The position numbers and the translations under genes were made by a program. A DNA stretch of 64,000 nt from Temnopleurus reevesii (Eukaryota > Echinodermata > Echinoidea > Temnopleuroida > Temnopleuridae), in NCBI GenBank assembly GCA_036244855.1, contig BQKZ01000067.1, forward strand, positions 94,424 through 158,423, read 5' to 3'. Shown piece after piece: positions 14,341 through 25,230 of the stretch. The number at the start of each line of letters is the position of its first letter. Within the stretch, counting starts at the first letter, position 1. The notes under the pieces were generated by a model. The model saw only the letters and a program-made list of their open reading frames with translations. It searched no databases and was not told the origin of the DNA.

Positions 14341-14500
14341 ACACAAACACACACACACACAGGCGTATGCACGCACTCAAACACACGCACACACACTCAC
14401 CCACAATTAAAAATGTACCACTCACACATAGACTCACGCATACACGCACGCTCGCACACACACAAACACACACCACACACATACATGAACGGACTCTGGA
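14341..14500. repeat. (CA)n and CA-rich microsatellite block
   Basis: Runs of CACACA with CTCACA/CGCACA variants. Overlapping His/Thr-rich frames of 78 and 122 codons are by-products. Confidence 0.85.
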
Positions 14501-16672
14501 TCACACACATACCCACGCACACTGTATTTCTTACTGAATTTCTCCTTGTTCTGTCGCTAATTCGATTGGTCCTAATTGGGTCTTCTTTCTCCTTTTCTCT
14601 TTTTCATTCGCCTTCCTTCTCTCCCTCCTCCTCTCCATCTCTCCTCCACATCCACCCTTCTTTTTAACTTCTCCACCAAACCAAAACTTTTTTTCCGCCT
14701 CAATCCCTTCTTCGGAGCTCAGTGTTTGATGGTTAATGACCTGTTTGCGTAGGAAAAATAATTCGCGAAATTACAAGCGCGGTCGGGGATAACAAATTTA
14801 TGTTTGGGAGGGACTGAGGGCTTTTCTTGCCGTGTGGGTATGAAGGACCTAATTCCGAAGCATGCACTTCAGGCAAAGTGTGTGATAAACACCGCTCATG
14901 ACAGGTTGGGAGATGGACGGAGAAGGCTTTCAATAAGGAATAGAAAGAAAATAAAAAAAACAGGGAAAACATAAAAAAATTATGATTTCGAAAAGCAGAC
15001 ATCAGCGTAAATTGGTGATATGTCTATATTTATTCATGGAATTATATAGGGCCGTAATATTTATAATTTTCCAATGTCCATACTGCAATGAAGTATCGGT
15101 TTTAAATTCATGTCGATTTTTAGGAAAATTTATAAGTACAATCTTCGAGCCGCATATGAAAAACTTGTGGGGGATTGGGTAATTAATTTATGAAATATGA
15201 TTTTACTGTGTACAATTATTCTTCATATATTCAGATAAACCCACTGTAGTACACATATAAAAGTAATCTACTTTTTTTTTCTAAGCGATGCCTTATTTTG
15301 TGACCTATTTATGCATATAAGTCCCGACTCCAAATTGGCAACGTCGAAGGTGCGAGGTGTGTTTAGCGTGCTGTACAGGGCAGCGTCTCGAGTGATGAGA
15401 GCGAGATCGACAGTAGGTCAATAGCCGAGACTTCAGCGGGATGTCACTGCTGCCTCAACGTGCTAATCTCGGGCACAGAAATCGTGTTACCCTTTCGTCA
15501 CAAAGGAAAACATGCCTACGAATTTGCCGTCGGCTGATAGGGTATTCGTAGAGAAGTGAGAGAAAAAGAAAAAAAAAAGGAGAGAGTGGGGGGGAAAAAA
15601 AAAAATCGGTATTTTTTCTGGACTCTTTCAGTACAAAAGGAAAGAAATTGGGGCCCCGTGACAACATTAATCATCGCGCTTAGATAAATATTTCCAAACC
15701 CGCCGGCAAAAGCTTAACGGATTATTGTTGAAAAACAACAGGGGAAAATGTCCCATGTTTTCACAAATCACCTTCCCATTTGAGTGCATGGGCCTTATTT
15801 TCTGTTAGGTCTGTTGTGGATTTGGGGTACTCATAAGAGAGATATGCATACATGGGTGCTGGGGATTTCTAATAGAATTATATACACTCTTATTTATACG
15901 GAGTCAAAGTCAAATGACGTCAGATTCACAGGTCAATTTAACCAAGACAAATGAAATTATTCATTGATTTTAATGGTTTCAAGTTGAACATTTTCGACAT
16001 TAAAAACACAAATATCGTTCCAATAAACATGATAAAGACTATTACAGTTTAACATTTGGTTCAAAAGAAACTGTGTTTTACTTTTCGTATATCGAGCTCC
16101 ATGTAAAAAGGAAAGAAATTAAACAAAAAAGGAGGGAAATGATGGCTACCAAGCAAAATGTCATACACTGACTGTAACATTCATTCTATTATTTTTAATA
16201 GCCACACATATCCTGCAAAAGCTGATTAATGTATGATATCGATGCAGAAAATATGAGTCATTTATAATTCATATATAAGAATTTGTATGTTTCTTGAATC
16301 ATGATATGTTTAGGAATTAAAAGACATAATGTTGTAGAACTCTGATTCAAATTCTCTCTCAGGAAGTTCAAGCACCGCAGATTTGTTTTAAATTGGGGGA
16401 GGGGTGGCTACGAATTTTTACACACTCCCTTAGGCTAACACACAAATGGGGCTGCAATTCCCAAACGACCCCCCCCCCCCTGACCGACCATGTTCCGCGG
16501 TCCGTGCAGTAATTCAGTCTGTCTGTCTGTCGGTTTAGAAACACATGCCCAGTGTCTGTTTGAATGTATGTTTGTCAATTCCAAGTCTGCTTTTCGACCG
16601 AAGACCGAGGATTGCCCCGGGGGCGTGAAACTGCGATGCTTCATGTCATTCAGTGGCCAATTGCACGACATG

Positions 16673-16799
16673 AGGCCTGTAACACAAAGGAGATACGATA
16701 AATTGAGGATTAATCGTATCTTGATTGTACACGTTTTGCCATAGACTTTCGATTAATATTTATCGTAGGTTTAATTGCACCTTTTATGCTACAGGCCCA
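16673..16799. mobile_element. Short foldback element, second copy of GGCCTGTAAC-type
   Basis: Inverted ends AGGCCTGTAACACAAAGG and CCTTTTATGCTACAGGCCC, with an internal palindrome around ATTAATCGTATC / GATTAATATTTATCG. Related to the element at 8001-8123. Non-coding. Confidence 0.65.
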
Positions 16800-16940
16800 T
16801 GGTCTTACAGCTAACCTCTTTTTGCCCTTTCAGGTCGTTAGAATACATTACATTTTACATTTTTTTACAATTACATTTTTAGTATTGCAAATTTGGGAAA
16901 GGAATAATGATTGAGTTTGTTGAAAAATCTGTCCTAAATG

Positions 16941-17083
16941 GGTTAAGATGTCTTAATTTCTTGTGCTGCCTGCCTAACATAGACGGATCAATGTTGGTGT
17001 CTATGTTAAGAGGTTGGTACAAAAAGTTAAGACGTTTTTGCGAGGAGAGGATAGCTTATGTCATTTCGTGCAATTAGAGCCCC
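16941..17083. mobile_element. Foldback element, family FB5 (GTTAAGACGTCTTAA-type), divergent copy
   Basis: Inverted arms: GGTTAAGATGTCTTAATTTC with CCTAACATAGAC on the left, against GTCTATGTTAAGAGG with AAAAGTTAAGACGTTTTT on the right. It matches the better-preserved element at 58439-58617. The right flank CGTGCAATTAGAGCCCC resembles the outer end of that copy. Confidence 0.6.
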
Positions 17084-18681
17084 ATATTTCCAGCACCGTT
17101 CAATGAAATGAGCGTTGTGAAATGACATTTTGAATGAACTTCAACGTCTCAAAAATCAAATATCACAAATACATATTTTAACTGATATTAGAATTGATAA
17201 GGACACGAAATACAACTAGCATCTTCTACTTTTCTTTGATATTATTCAGAAATTTTGGAAATATAAGAGGAATATCTCTGCCTTTTTTTTTCATTGAAAA
17301 AGAACCGAACTGAAATCAGGACCCTTTGCGTAGGTTCAAAACACGCCCAAGTATTTCCTACGCATAACCTATTTGTATATGGTATAACCTTTGAATGCCC
17401 TCTGATCTGTTCTCCTTTTCAAGGAATTTGTATAATTTTTGTTCAGTCGAAGATGACTTAATACTCTTAGAAAGAAAATGAGGAAAGCAAACACTCCCTT
17501 TTTAAATGATATTTTGACCTTTACGTCATTTCTATATATTCTGGAAAGCCTTCGATGACAGAATAAAATCTATTTTCGCAATGAATTTTCGCAAGTTCTG
17601 AATAGTGAATCAAATATTCTATCCTAAAGGTGGCCACGATAAGTGTCAGTCATTACTGTTCTTTCAATTCTATTTACTTTTAAAATGACGTCATGATCGT
17701 CTATGTATCAAGGAACAAGTAGACTTGCGAAACGACAACAAGAACAATATCGCTCTCGTTGAAAATAAGAATCGAATGCTTTTTATTTTTTTCAGCCACG
17801 TATTCCTTGATTTTCCTGTTTATACGATCGGTATTATGTCCCAGAAATATTTTCTATGCTCCTCGGCTTTTTTCTTTCTTTTTTCTTTCTGATGCCCAAC
17901 CTTGGTGAAGTTGCATTCTGTATGAAAAAAAAAAATCGTTCAGCAAATGAATAAGACGACTGTTTGTCACTGGCATTTCATACATCGCTCTGGATGTCGG
18001 TTTTTAGGTTTTTAGAAGACTGCGAGTCATTGACGAGGGGAAACTGAGCAAAATAAAAAGTGAAAGCTGCACGCTCTGCACTGAATCAGCCATTGAAAAA
18101 CTATCGACTTCACCATTGTAGTAGAATCTGAAGGTGGTTAGAATCGTTTGGCGGAATTTTAGTGAAAACGCAGGCGTGATTCATGAAAGAGCGAAATATA
18201 GCAAATGACTCAATGCTTTTGTCTGTATTGTATGATTTATTATATTGAATAAATATCATTTCTAAAGATATAATGGTCAGTTAATGTCAACTCCGCCAAC
18301 GCTGGCCATGTTCTTTAACCGCGACAAAAGCTGACAATGTCGTCAGGTTTACGTTGACATTATGTCATTTCTTAAGTTTATTGAAAGGTGAAAATTGAGA
18401 AATAGCTTTTGTATCTCCTTAGAATTTAGTCGTTTTGAAACATTTCATCAAAGTGAAATTCACTTTCGTCTCATCGTTCACTGCGAACCTTTGACTTTTC
18501 CATTGAGCATACTCTCTTATTCCCATCTCTTTATGATTCACACAAAGATGGACCTTTAAAACCCCGTTGAGACAACAAACGAGATAAAAAGAGAAAGCAT
18601 TACATCTCCTTTCTTCCTCATCTTCCGTCGCATCTTCCCTTGGCGCGGATCACTACCCCGTATCTTCCATTATCGTCTATG

Positions 18682-18951
18682 TTAAGCCTGCGTCACACCT
18701 TTGCGTTTCCAGCCTGCGTCGGCCAAGCGTTTTTGGAAATTAAAAACGCCGCTCCCTTGACGCACAAACATGACAAAGACGCAGGGTCATGCGGTGGACT
18801 GACGCTCGTCGTACGCTCGTTGAGCACAAGCCGAACGACAGTCCACCGTCTGATCTGCGTATGCTGTCCGTCAAGGCAGCGTTTTTAATTTCCAAAAACG
18901 CTAGGCCGCGCGACGCAGGCTAAAAACGCAAAGGTGTGACGCAGGCTTAAG
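18682..18951. mobile_element. Long-palindrome foldback element, family FB1, copy B
   Basis: The ends are TTAAGCCTGCGTCACACC and GGTGTGACGCAGGCTTAA, perfect inverted repeats that differ from the GGCCGACTCACACC ends of most other copies. This end variant is shared with the copy at 57608-57830. The centre carries the family signature GTGGACTGACG / CGTCAGTCCAC-type words and TACGCTCGTTGAGC. It lies about 0.9 kb 5' of the duplicated islet exon. Non-coding. Confidence 0.88.
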
Positions 18952-19763
18952 AGCGAGAGAGTGGATGGGTGAAACCGTGTAATCTGCGCGTTGGCCACAA
19001 AACAGGATTAAATTATGGAACGACGTCGAACGCATGTCCCGATTAGGGGCTCGCCCGCGCCGCCCGATAGTATTTATTCGACTTCAGTAATTTGATTGCC
19101 GTATCAAACTAATTTGGGCCGGGTAGCTCTATGTGCATGTCGCTTAAAGGTACAATTCAATTTGGGGGGCTTATGGGAAAGATAGAGGGGTGGAGATGTA
19201 CAAAGGATAATCAAGGAAGGAACATTTGAGATGGAGAAGGCGAATTGAGATGGCGCTGGATGTGCTGTTTGGTTTCTAGATCGTGAACGTCCAATGACCC
19301 TCAGAATGAATGTTTGGAGTAAGTTTGAATACGAAGAAGACTAAGAATTTTGATATTAGGGAAATCTGCGTAATTTGACATTATTGATACGAACCCCACC
19401 CCCCCCCCACCCGACGGAATAAATTATACCTCCGTAAAGATCAACATTATTTTTTACAATAACTCTGAATGCAGCTATCGTGGTAGTGATTTTTTAATGT
19501 GCTGATGTTCATATCAAAGACGATTTTTGTATGGCAACAACAATAACAAAAGCGAGAGCAATAGCAAACCTTCAACAAATCAAATTTATATATTCAAATA
19601 CTATCTACCTACATTACAATTTGTTTTCTCTTGCATTATATATAGTACAACGAATTTGAAGAAATTATATAGAGCAATAATCTTTTACCACATTTATGCT
19701 TATACACAGAACCATCGCATAAATACCAGCACTTTTTTTAGCCGTAAGAGAGCAGATCCTCGA

Positions 19764-20147
19764 ATCTTTGAATAATGTATTTCACTGTGATTTTAAAAGT
19801 ATATTCTATTCATTCTTCTGTGTTTTTTTTTATCCAGGATCCAAATTGACGAGTCCAGAGCTTCAATGGTGTCCCGATGGTTGCCTCGAGTCCGGTCCGA
19901 CCTGACACCCAGATGCCACAGGGTAGCCAGGTGGAAGTACAGAGCTACCAACAACCATATTTAGATCTTTTGATAATGCATTTCTCTGTTGATTTAATCT
20001 ATATCCTTAATTCTTCTGTCTTTACAGGACCCGAACAGACGAGTTCAGAGCTTCAATGGTGTCCCAATGGTTGCCTCGAGTCCTGTCCGCCATGACTCTC
20101 AGATGCCACAGGGTAGCCAGGTGGAGGTGCAGAGCTACCAGCAACCA
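19764..20147 (+). repeat. 190-bp tandem duplication spanning the 5' part of an islet exon
   Basis: Two units: about 19764-19957 and about 19963-20147. Each consists of roughly 70 bp of upstream intron (an ATCTTT..ATAATG..TTTC..CTGT..GATTT pattern and the CATTCTTCTGTG/AATTCTTCTGTC polypyrimidine region), an acceptor CAG, and about 120 bp of exon. Exon starts are 190 bp apart (19838 and 20028). Unit 1 stops abruptly after the CAACAACCA of the exon and runs straight into the intron flank of unit 2, so the donor half was not duplicated. Confidence 0.9.
19838..19957 (+). pseudogene. Partial duplicate of islet penultimate exon (Lhx3-binding segment), in-frame TGA
   Basis: The segment follows a pyrimidine-rich tract and the acceptor TTTATCCAG. 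Its 40 codons match the first 40 of the exon at 20028, but codon 4 is TGA instead of AGA, His-22 is Pro and Ser-24 is Thr. The remaining ten differing codons are synonymous. It has no donor where the true exon continues into its Trp-Lys-Ala-Leu-Ser block, because sequence after CAACAACCA is intron. It lies over the region that in mammalian Isl1 contacts Lhx3. It may be dead, or used through an alternative in-frame acceptor CAG at 19856-19858, just after the TGA, with an internal donor CAG|GTGGAA at 19931. That use is inference. Confidence 0.8.
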
Positions 20148-20213
20148 CCCTGGAAGGCACTCAGTGACTTCGCGTTGCAGAGCGACATCGAACAACCACC
20201 ATTCCAACAACTG
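20028..20213 (+). CDS. isl1: islet (LIM-homeodomain transcription factor), penultimate coding exon
   Basis: Phase-0 exon of 62 codons between TTCTGTCTTTACAG and CTG|GTAAGAA. The peptide carries the Islet C-terminal landmarks: [13 protein letters not shown], then QVEVQSYQ, then [17 protein letters not shown] and PFQQL. These align to the segment of vertebrate Isl1 after the homeodomain, where human Isl1 has PMVAASPERHD, VEVQSYQPPWK and SDFALQSDI. In mammals this stretch contains the Lhx3-binding domain used in motor-neuron Isl1-Lhx3-Ldb1 complexes. Islet proteins are nuclear DNA-binding regulators of neuronal, endocrine and mesodermal cell identity. The exon is slightly longer than the mammalian one as I recall it. 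LIM and homeodomain exons are not in the window. Naming is family-level; isl is equally valid for a single invertebrate gene. Confidence 0.96.
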
Positions 20214-21311
20214 GTAAGAAACGCCACTTTTTTCTATATTCTTCAGGCTTTTTCGGCACTCTTAACTATTTCGAGTCATAATTGACCCGGAAATGGATCA
20301 GTTGGTGTCAAACCCATCTTGGGTTAAAATGAAGACACCAATTAGGGTGAGATGTTAACATGTCTTGGTCAAATTTGACCCATTCCTTGCCTAATTGAGC
20401 CCCATTCGAGTTATCACTGATCCTCTCCCATGTTATTCTGACACGGAATTCTTAAGAGAGCAGGGCATAATACAGCCTTTTTCTGGACAAAGTACCTTTT
20501 GGCCACCAAAGTGTGTATAGAAAGGCCCATATCCTTACTCCGATAGGCTGAACACGCCTTAGAAGTCCGTTACTGCTCCTTTGGTCTCCAGGAGTTTTCG
20601 CCACGATGTCCTGTCCTTCCTATCACGTGTCTTATTTGTGGCTTTTTATGATTTCTGTTGTTGTTATTCTTCTCTTCTGTATGAGCATATACCCATTTGT
20701 TCCTTTGGTGTAATTTCACCAAGAAAATTTTGTTTCTCCAGTGATATCATATTAGCTAACATATCCTAAAATGCCTTACGCATCCTCTCTGTTGACTAAA
20801 TATGTATCTCTCGTTTAATTTTCATCTGATATATGTACGTCTTTGCAGTCCGTGATGAATATGAGTATAATAGCTTGGTAGTTGTAATGAAGACGAAATT
20901 GCCCTACAATTGTCTTTGAACAATCATCATTTACATTTCACACAACTCAACAAGCGTTCAATTCGAGATAATTAAAGCTTATCGCAGTTTCAATGTAGTT
21001 TGACGTTCAGCTCCAACAATTCACCAAGCAAACGATTGCCAACTTTATCATGAAATCACCAAACTTAAGTCCTCGAATAGCAATACATTTATCAAACATT
21101 GTAGAGTATAGATATTGAATAAATATACCCCTGAATGTAACTATACCTACAACTATATGAATATTGATTTCAATATATTTGAATTGATATAAATATATAT
21201 ATTGATATGAATATAATGCAATGTAAGTATTGGTTATTACTATGTGCGACTCTAGTAGGGTTATCTTACTGCTGTATACCATTCTCATTGTCCTTCTCTT
21301 TTCGCCTCTTC

Positions 21312-21335
21312 ATATATATATATATATATATATAT
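21312..21335. repeat. (AT)12 microsatellite
   Basis: Uninterrupted TA dinucleotides in the islet last intron. Confidence 0.9.
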
Positions 21336-22751
21336 CCCTGATTTCACCATTTGCCCATTAATTATGAATCATTTAGAATTTGATTTAAACATGAATTGGT
21401 GAATGAAAGTGCGAAAATAACAATGTGGATTGAGAAAAAATGAGGAAGATATGAAAAAAGAACGACATATTTCAGACTGAAGTGTATTAATGTCACGCGG
21501 GGGAAACGCGATGAAAGGCGGAGGGAAAATCGAGGGAATTGGACTTTACATTATTTTGCAAGAAGAATAAAATATTCACAGCTCTGAGTAACAGAAGGAA
21601 AGGCAAAATATCGGCGAAAATATGCGTTTTTCTCAGCTCGCAAAATAGCGGTGACTTTGACGAGTCCATTTGTCGTCATGGTTACCGAGTCTCAATACTC
21701 ACACCCAACGAACACAAAACACTCACGCACACCCACACTGAGGCTCTCAGTTTAACGCACACACGCACTATTCACACTCCTGGCGTTGGCGTACCTTTTA
21801 CTGCACCCTCACGTTTTTTTCGCACATCATTCAAATAAAATTCCATTCGCATTGAATTTCATACACATGTACAAGTACATATGCTCTCTGGTTCTGTTTT
21901 TGTGTGGCGGCTGTGGAATCCGTTTCCTGAAAAAAATGTCATTGCAGGAATATAATGAGATTAATAATTCAGTAAGCCTTGGTGTCAAACTCCCAAGGGG
22001 GTTTTGAAATCGAATTTACATTGTACAATGAGCTGATGAGAGGCGGTGGTTCATATCAAATAGTCATACGCGCAGCAGTTGATATGAATGCAAAAGAAAA
22101 AATGCATATGAAAGAATTATATGGTTCTTAAAGCTCAATTCAGCTTTCTATGGCCAAAGAGTGATATTTTAGATAAAACATTGACAAAATTGGCCAATAT
22201 AGAGCCGTTTATAATTCTCCTCAATTTAAGTATTTTATTTATGAAAATTTGTATTTTAATGTAATGGAATGAAAAAAAATTGCATCTAGTTCGAGGTCAT
22301 AATTTAAAATTTTGTGTAATAAAGGACTTTGTATATTAAGTAGTTCTGCATAATCAACACAATTTTATACCATCTCGAATAATACAATCCTAGCTAAGTG
22401 ATGACGTAAAGCTTGACCAAGAGATACAAGGGGGCAGTCACACCTAAATACTCATCCCACCTTGCTGACAAACTGAATTATCTTAATATTTAGATATGAA
22501 CTTTAGGCCTATAGATTCATATTTTTATAGTTTTATCAATAAATTTGTTCGATTAAGATTGAGAAAAATAACCCTAAAAATAATATCGTTTCTTTTTAAA
22601 CGGCATGAGACATAATTACAATTTTGTTGATATGGTTTGAGAGCAGGATTGGATTAGTATGTTGGTGTGACTGTCCTATCAGATAAAATATATGCTTTTA
22701 AGCATTGCAGTTCATCTTCTAAACTAAAACCACCTCTCCCCAGAAACAGAC

Positions 22752-22972
22752 TAAAGGCCGACTCACACCTTTGCGTTTTTAGCCTGCGTCGGGCGAGCGA
22801 TTTTTTTTTTACAATTAAAAGTGCTCCTGGACGCACGTGCAGTCCTTATGCGCAAGCCAAACGTCAGTCCACCGTCTAATCCGCTATGCTGTGCGTTCAG
22901 GGAGCGTTTTTAATTTTCTAAAACGCTGGGTGGATGCAAGCTAAAAACGGAAAAGTGTGAGTCGACCCCAAG
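22752..22972. mobile_element. Long-palindrome foldback element, family FB1, copy C
   Basis: Left end TAAAGGCCGACTCACACC then TTTGCGTTTTTAGCCTGCG. Right end GAAAAGTGTGAGTCGACCCC is more decayed. A T9 run replaces part of the left arm and the central loop is shorter. Inserted in the islet last intron, non-coding. Confidence 0.85.
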
Positions 22973-23060
22973 AATCGTAGGTACAAAGTGGCCACGTACA
23001 GTAGCAAGAAAGATTTTAAGTGAGTGGATTTATACAAATGAAGAAGACAAGCAATTTAGA

Positions 23061-23120
23061 CTGGATAGCTCGCTCGCGATGGGTAAGCCGTTAGTTTAGG
23101 GTCGAACCCAGGTCTCGCAT
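23061..23120 (+). repeat. tRNA-like segment (possible SINE head)
   Basis: GATAGCTCGCTCGCGATGGG resembles an A-box/D-arm and AGGGTCGAACCC a B-box/T-loop. They are spaced as in a tRNA but without a convincing anticodon stem or acceptor stem. It is probably a tRNA-derived repeat relic. Confidence 0.35.
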
Positions 23121-24940
23121 CGCTCGTCTATAAATTCTTAACTTCAATTGGCGCTCTTCTCGTGATTTTCTTGGGATGTTGGGCTTGAAGAGAAATCGGC
23201 GACGTCCATGGCGGGGTTTTGCCCACCATCAGTCAAGGGAATATGGGGGTGCTTTCATCTCCTTCCTGTGTGTGACGGAGCTAATATTTAGATGGATTCA
23301 TCTTGTGGCGTAGCATGCATACTGATGCTATCCACGTGGCTTTCTCTTCTTATCCCCATCGTTCTAGTATACCCCTTTCTCTTCTCTTCCATCTTCATAT
23401 TTGATTGATTTTTATTGCTCTCCTTTTCGTCTCGTCGACCTCATTTCCCCTTTCGTTTTTCAGTATAGAAGAAAATAATAGAAATGGAAATGGCAATACT
23501 AAGATTTATTTAAGGAAGTCTTTATTTTTAGAGTCTTTATTTCTTAAATGTCAGATGATCTCTGAAATTTTGTATGATTAACGTAATGCAGGTACGATAA
23601 TCGATTAATTTATCGTGCATAATTTTATGATTTTTTTTGTATAAGCACAAATCATTTTCGGTCGGGCCCACGTTTTGTTTCATTTATGGAATAAATAAGT
23701 GTCACTCCAATAATCAGTATCATTATATCATCTTGAAAATGACTGTGATAGTCATCAAAATTATATTTATTTTGAAGATCATGTCGAGATACGTATAACT
23801 TTGCTGCACAATCAAACACGTTATTAACTTTTTCGTGCAATGTCCCCCACCTTTGAAACGAAAAGAAAATAGGCAAAATTCATCGTTGACAGCATTTTCC
23901 ATCGTTGGTTATCTGTTGTTACATATTTCATTTTGATATTTCTTAGCATATTCCGTTAGGTTTGCTTTGTTGATATTTTTCCCGCGTTCGTAATGAAAAT
24001 AAAATAAAACAGACAAGGATATAGGGAATACCATAATATCAACCGTTCGCTTGTCGCGATAGATAACGCTCTCCCGGTGGCCCGACCACGTCCCGAACGA
24101 TGCAGACAATAACTCATCTTCCCAGTCAGAAAAATTCATCGTCCTTTTGAAACAACCAACTACCCCAAATAACGGATCCGGTGAGGGGGTACAGGGGCCC
24201 CCACCCCACTAACTAAATTTTGAACTCATCTTCCTGTTTTGAATCAATCTCGATTTAATCGAGAGGAATGTTTTTCAAATACTGTTTTGGGGCCCCTCCA
24301 ACAAGCTGTGCTACTTTAAGGGTCCCAACCCTTTCATTGTAATTATTCTTTAGACTTTCTATCTCTCTGCCAAAAGTATATATAGGCTATGGGCTATAGG
24401 CTATGCAATGGGATGGTAAATAAATTATTATTTCAATAGGTGTAAATTGTTGCAGGCGCTGTTCTAAGAACGCTCTAGATTTTGACGAATATATATATAA
24501 TTAAACACAATCACGATAATAAGAACAAAAATGGACTACAGCTCCCTCCCTGCTCCAAAAGTGTATAATTTGTCTCTCCCCGCCTCTGCCATCGTGAAAC
24601 CAATATAGATATACGAGAAAACCGCCAAAGAAAAATTACGACTTCTCTTCGTGCTTTTGGACGGCGTCCCTGTTACAGGCCTGTAGTTACAATCTCAAAC
24701 CTCGTCTCTGCCTTTCGCCGGTACCCTCTGTTTTATGCGCTATTTGTTTTGTTCAGACAGGGGAGGGAAAAGGGATAAACGGCTGATGTAATTTATATGT
24801 TTACTCTACCTCAAATAGAGGATGAGTCAAAGCTGAATGTTTATCCTCAAAAATGTTAATTTGTAACCTCCCAGATTGATGTCGTAATATCATTGGCGAT
24901 GACGTTGAGTCGGAGGAAAATTTTGTGCAAAATTGAAAAA

Positions 24941-25230
24941 AAATGTTTGGGGTAAAGATGGTGAGCACTGGCCCCTGAATCCTTTTCAGTATTTTTCTTT
25001 AAATATTCATTGATTTTATAGCCATGAAAATTTTCTTGAATCCAATATCACCAAATATCGCTTTGCAAACAAAGTTTGGAATCAGAATTAGAAAAAAACT
25101 AAAAGAATGGAAACAAAATATTGTTTAGAGGTAAGTGGTGAGAACTGGCCCCCTCAATCCTTTATTATTTTTCAATATTAATTAATTTATAATCTTTTGC
25201 TTGAATCTGACGTCACCAAATTTAGCATTT
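24941..25230. repeat. Two-copy direct repeat, about 180-bp period
   Basis: The block GTGAGCACTGGCCCCTGAAT (near 24961), followed by CCTTTTCAGTATTTTTC and later TTGAATCCAATATCACCAAA, recurs as GTGAGAACTGGCCCCCTCAA (near 25137), CCTTTATTATTTTTC and TTGAATCTGACGTCACCAAA. It is a diverged local duplication within the islet intron. Confidence 0.7.

Larger units (their letters stand above)
1..19763 (+). other. Non-coding region 5' of the islet C-terminal exons, probably intron
   Basis: No exon can be supported here. I looked for the islet homeodomain exon (helix 3 with the W-F-Q-N-K core) and for LIM zinc-finger cysteine patterns on the + strand and found neither. Because the penultimate islet exon begins in phase 0 downstream and must be joined to a homeodomain exon, the inference is that this stretch is islet intron, perhaps with further upstream sequence. 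It holds AT-rich unique DNA, foldback elements (8001-8123, 12911-13137, 16673-16799, 16941-17083, 18682-18951), short tandem repeats, poly-C/poly-G tracts and a (CA)n block near 14340. Open frames of 70-130 codons occur but lack splice context and family resemblance. Confidence 0.5.

Noticed and set aside
16060..16075. TGGTTCAAAAG considered as part of a homeodomain W-F-Q-N helix
   Set aside because: It reads W-F-K-R in one frame, with surrounding codons unlike a homeodomain and stops nearby.
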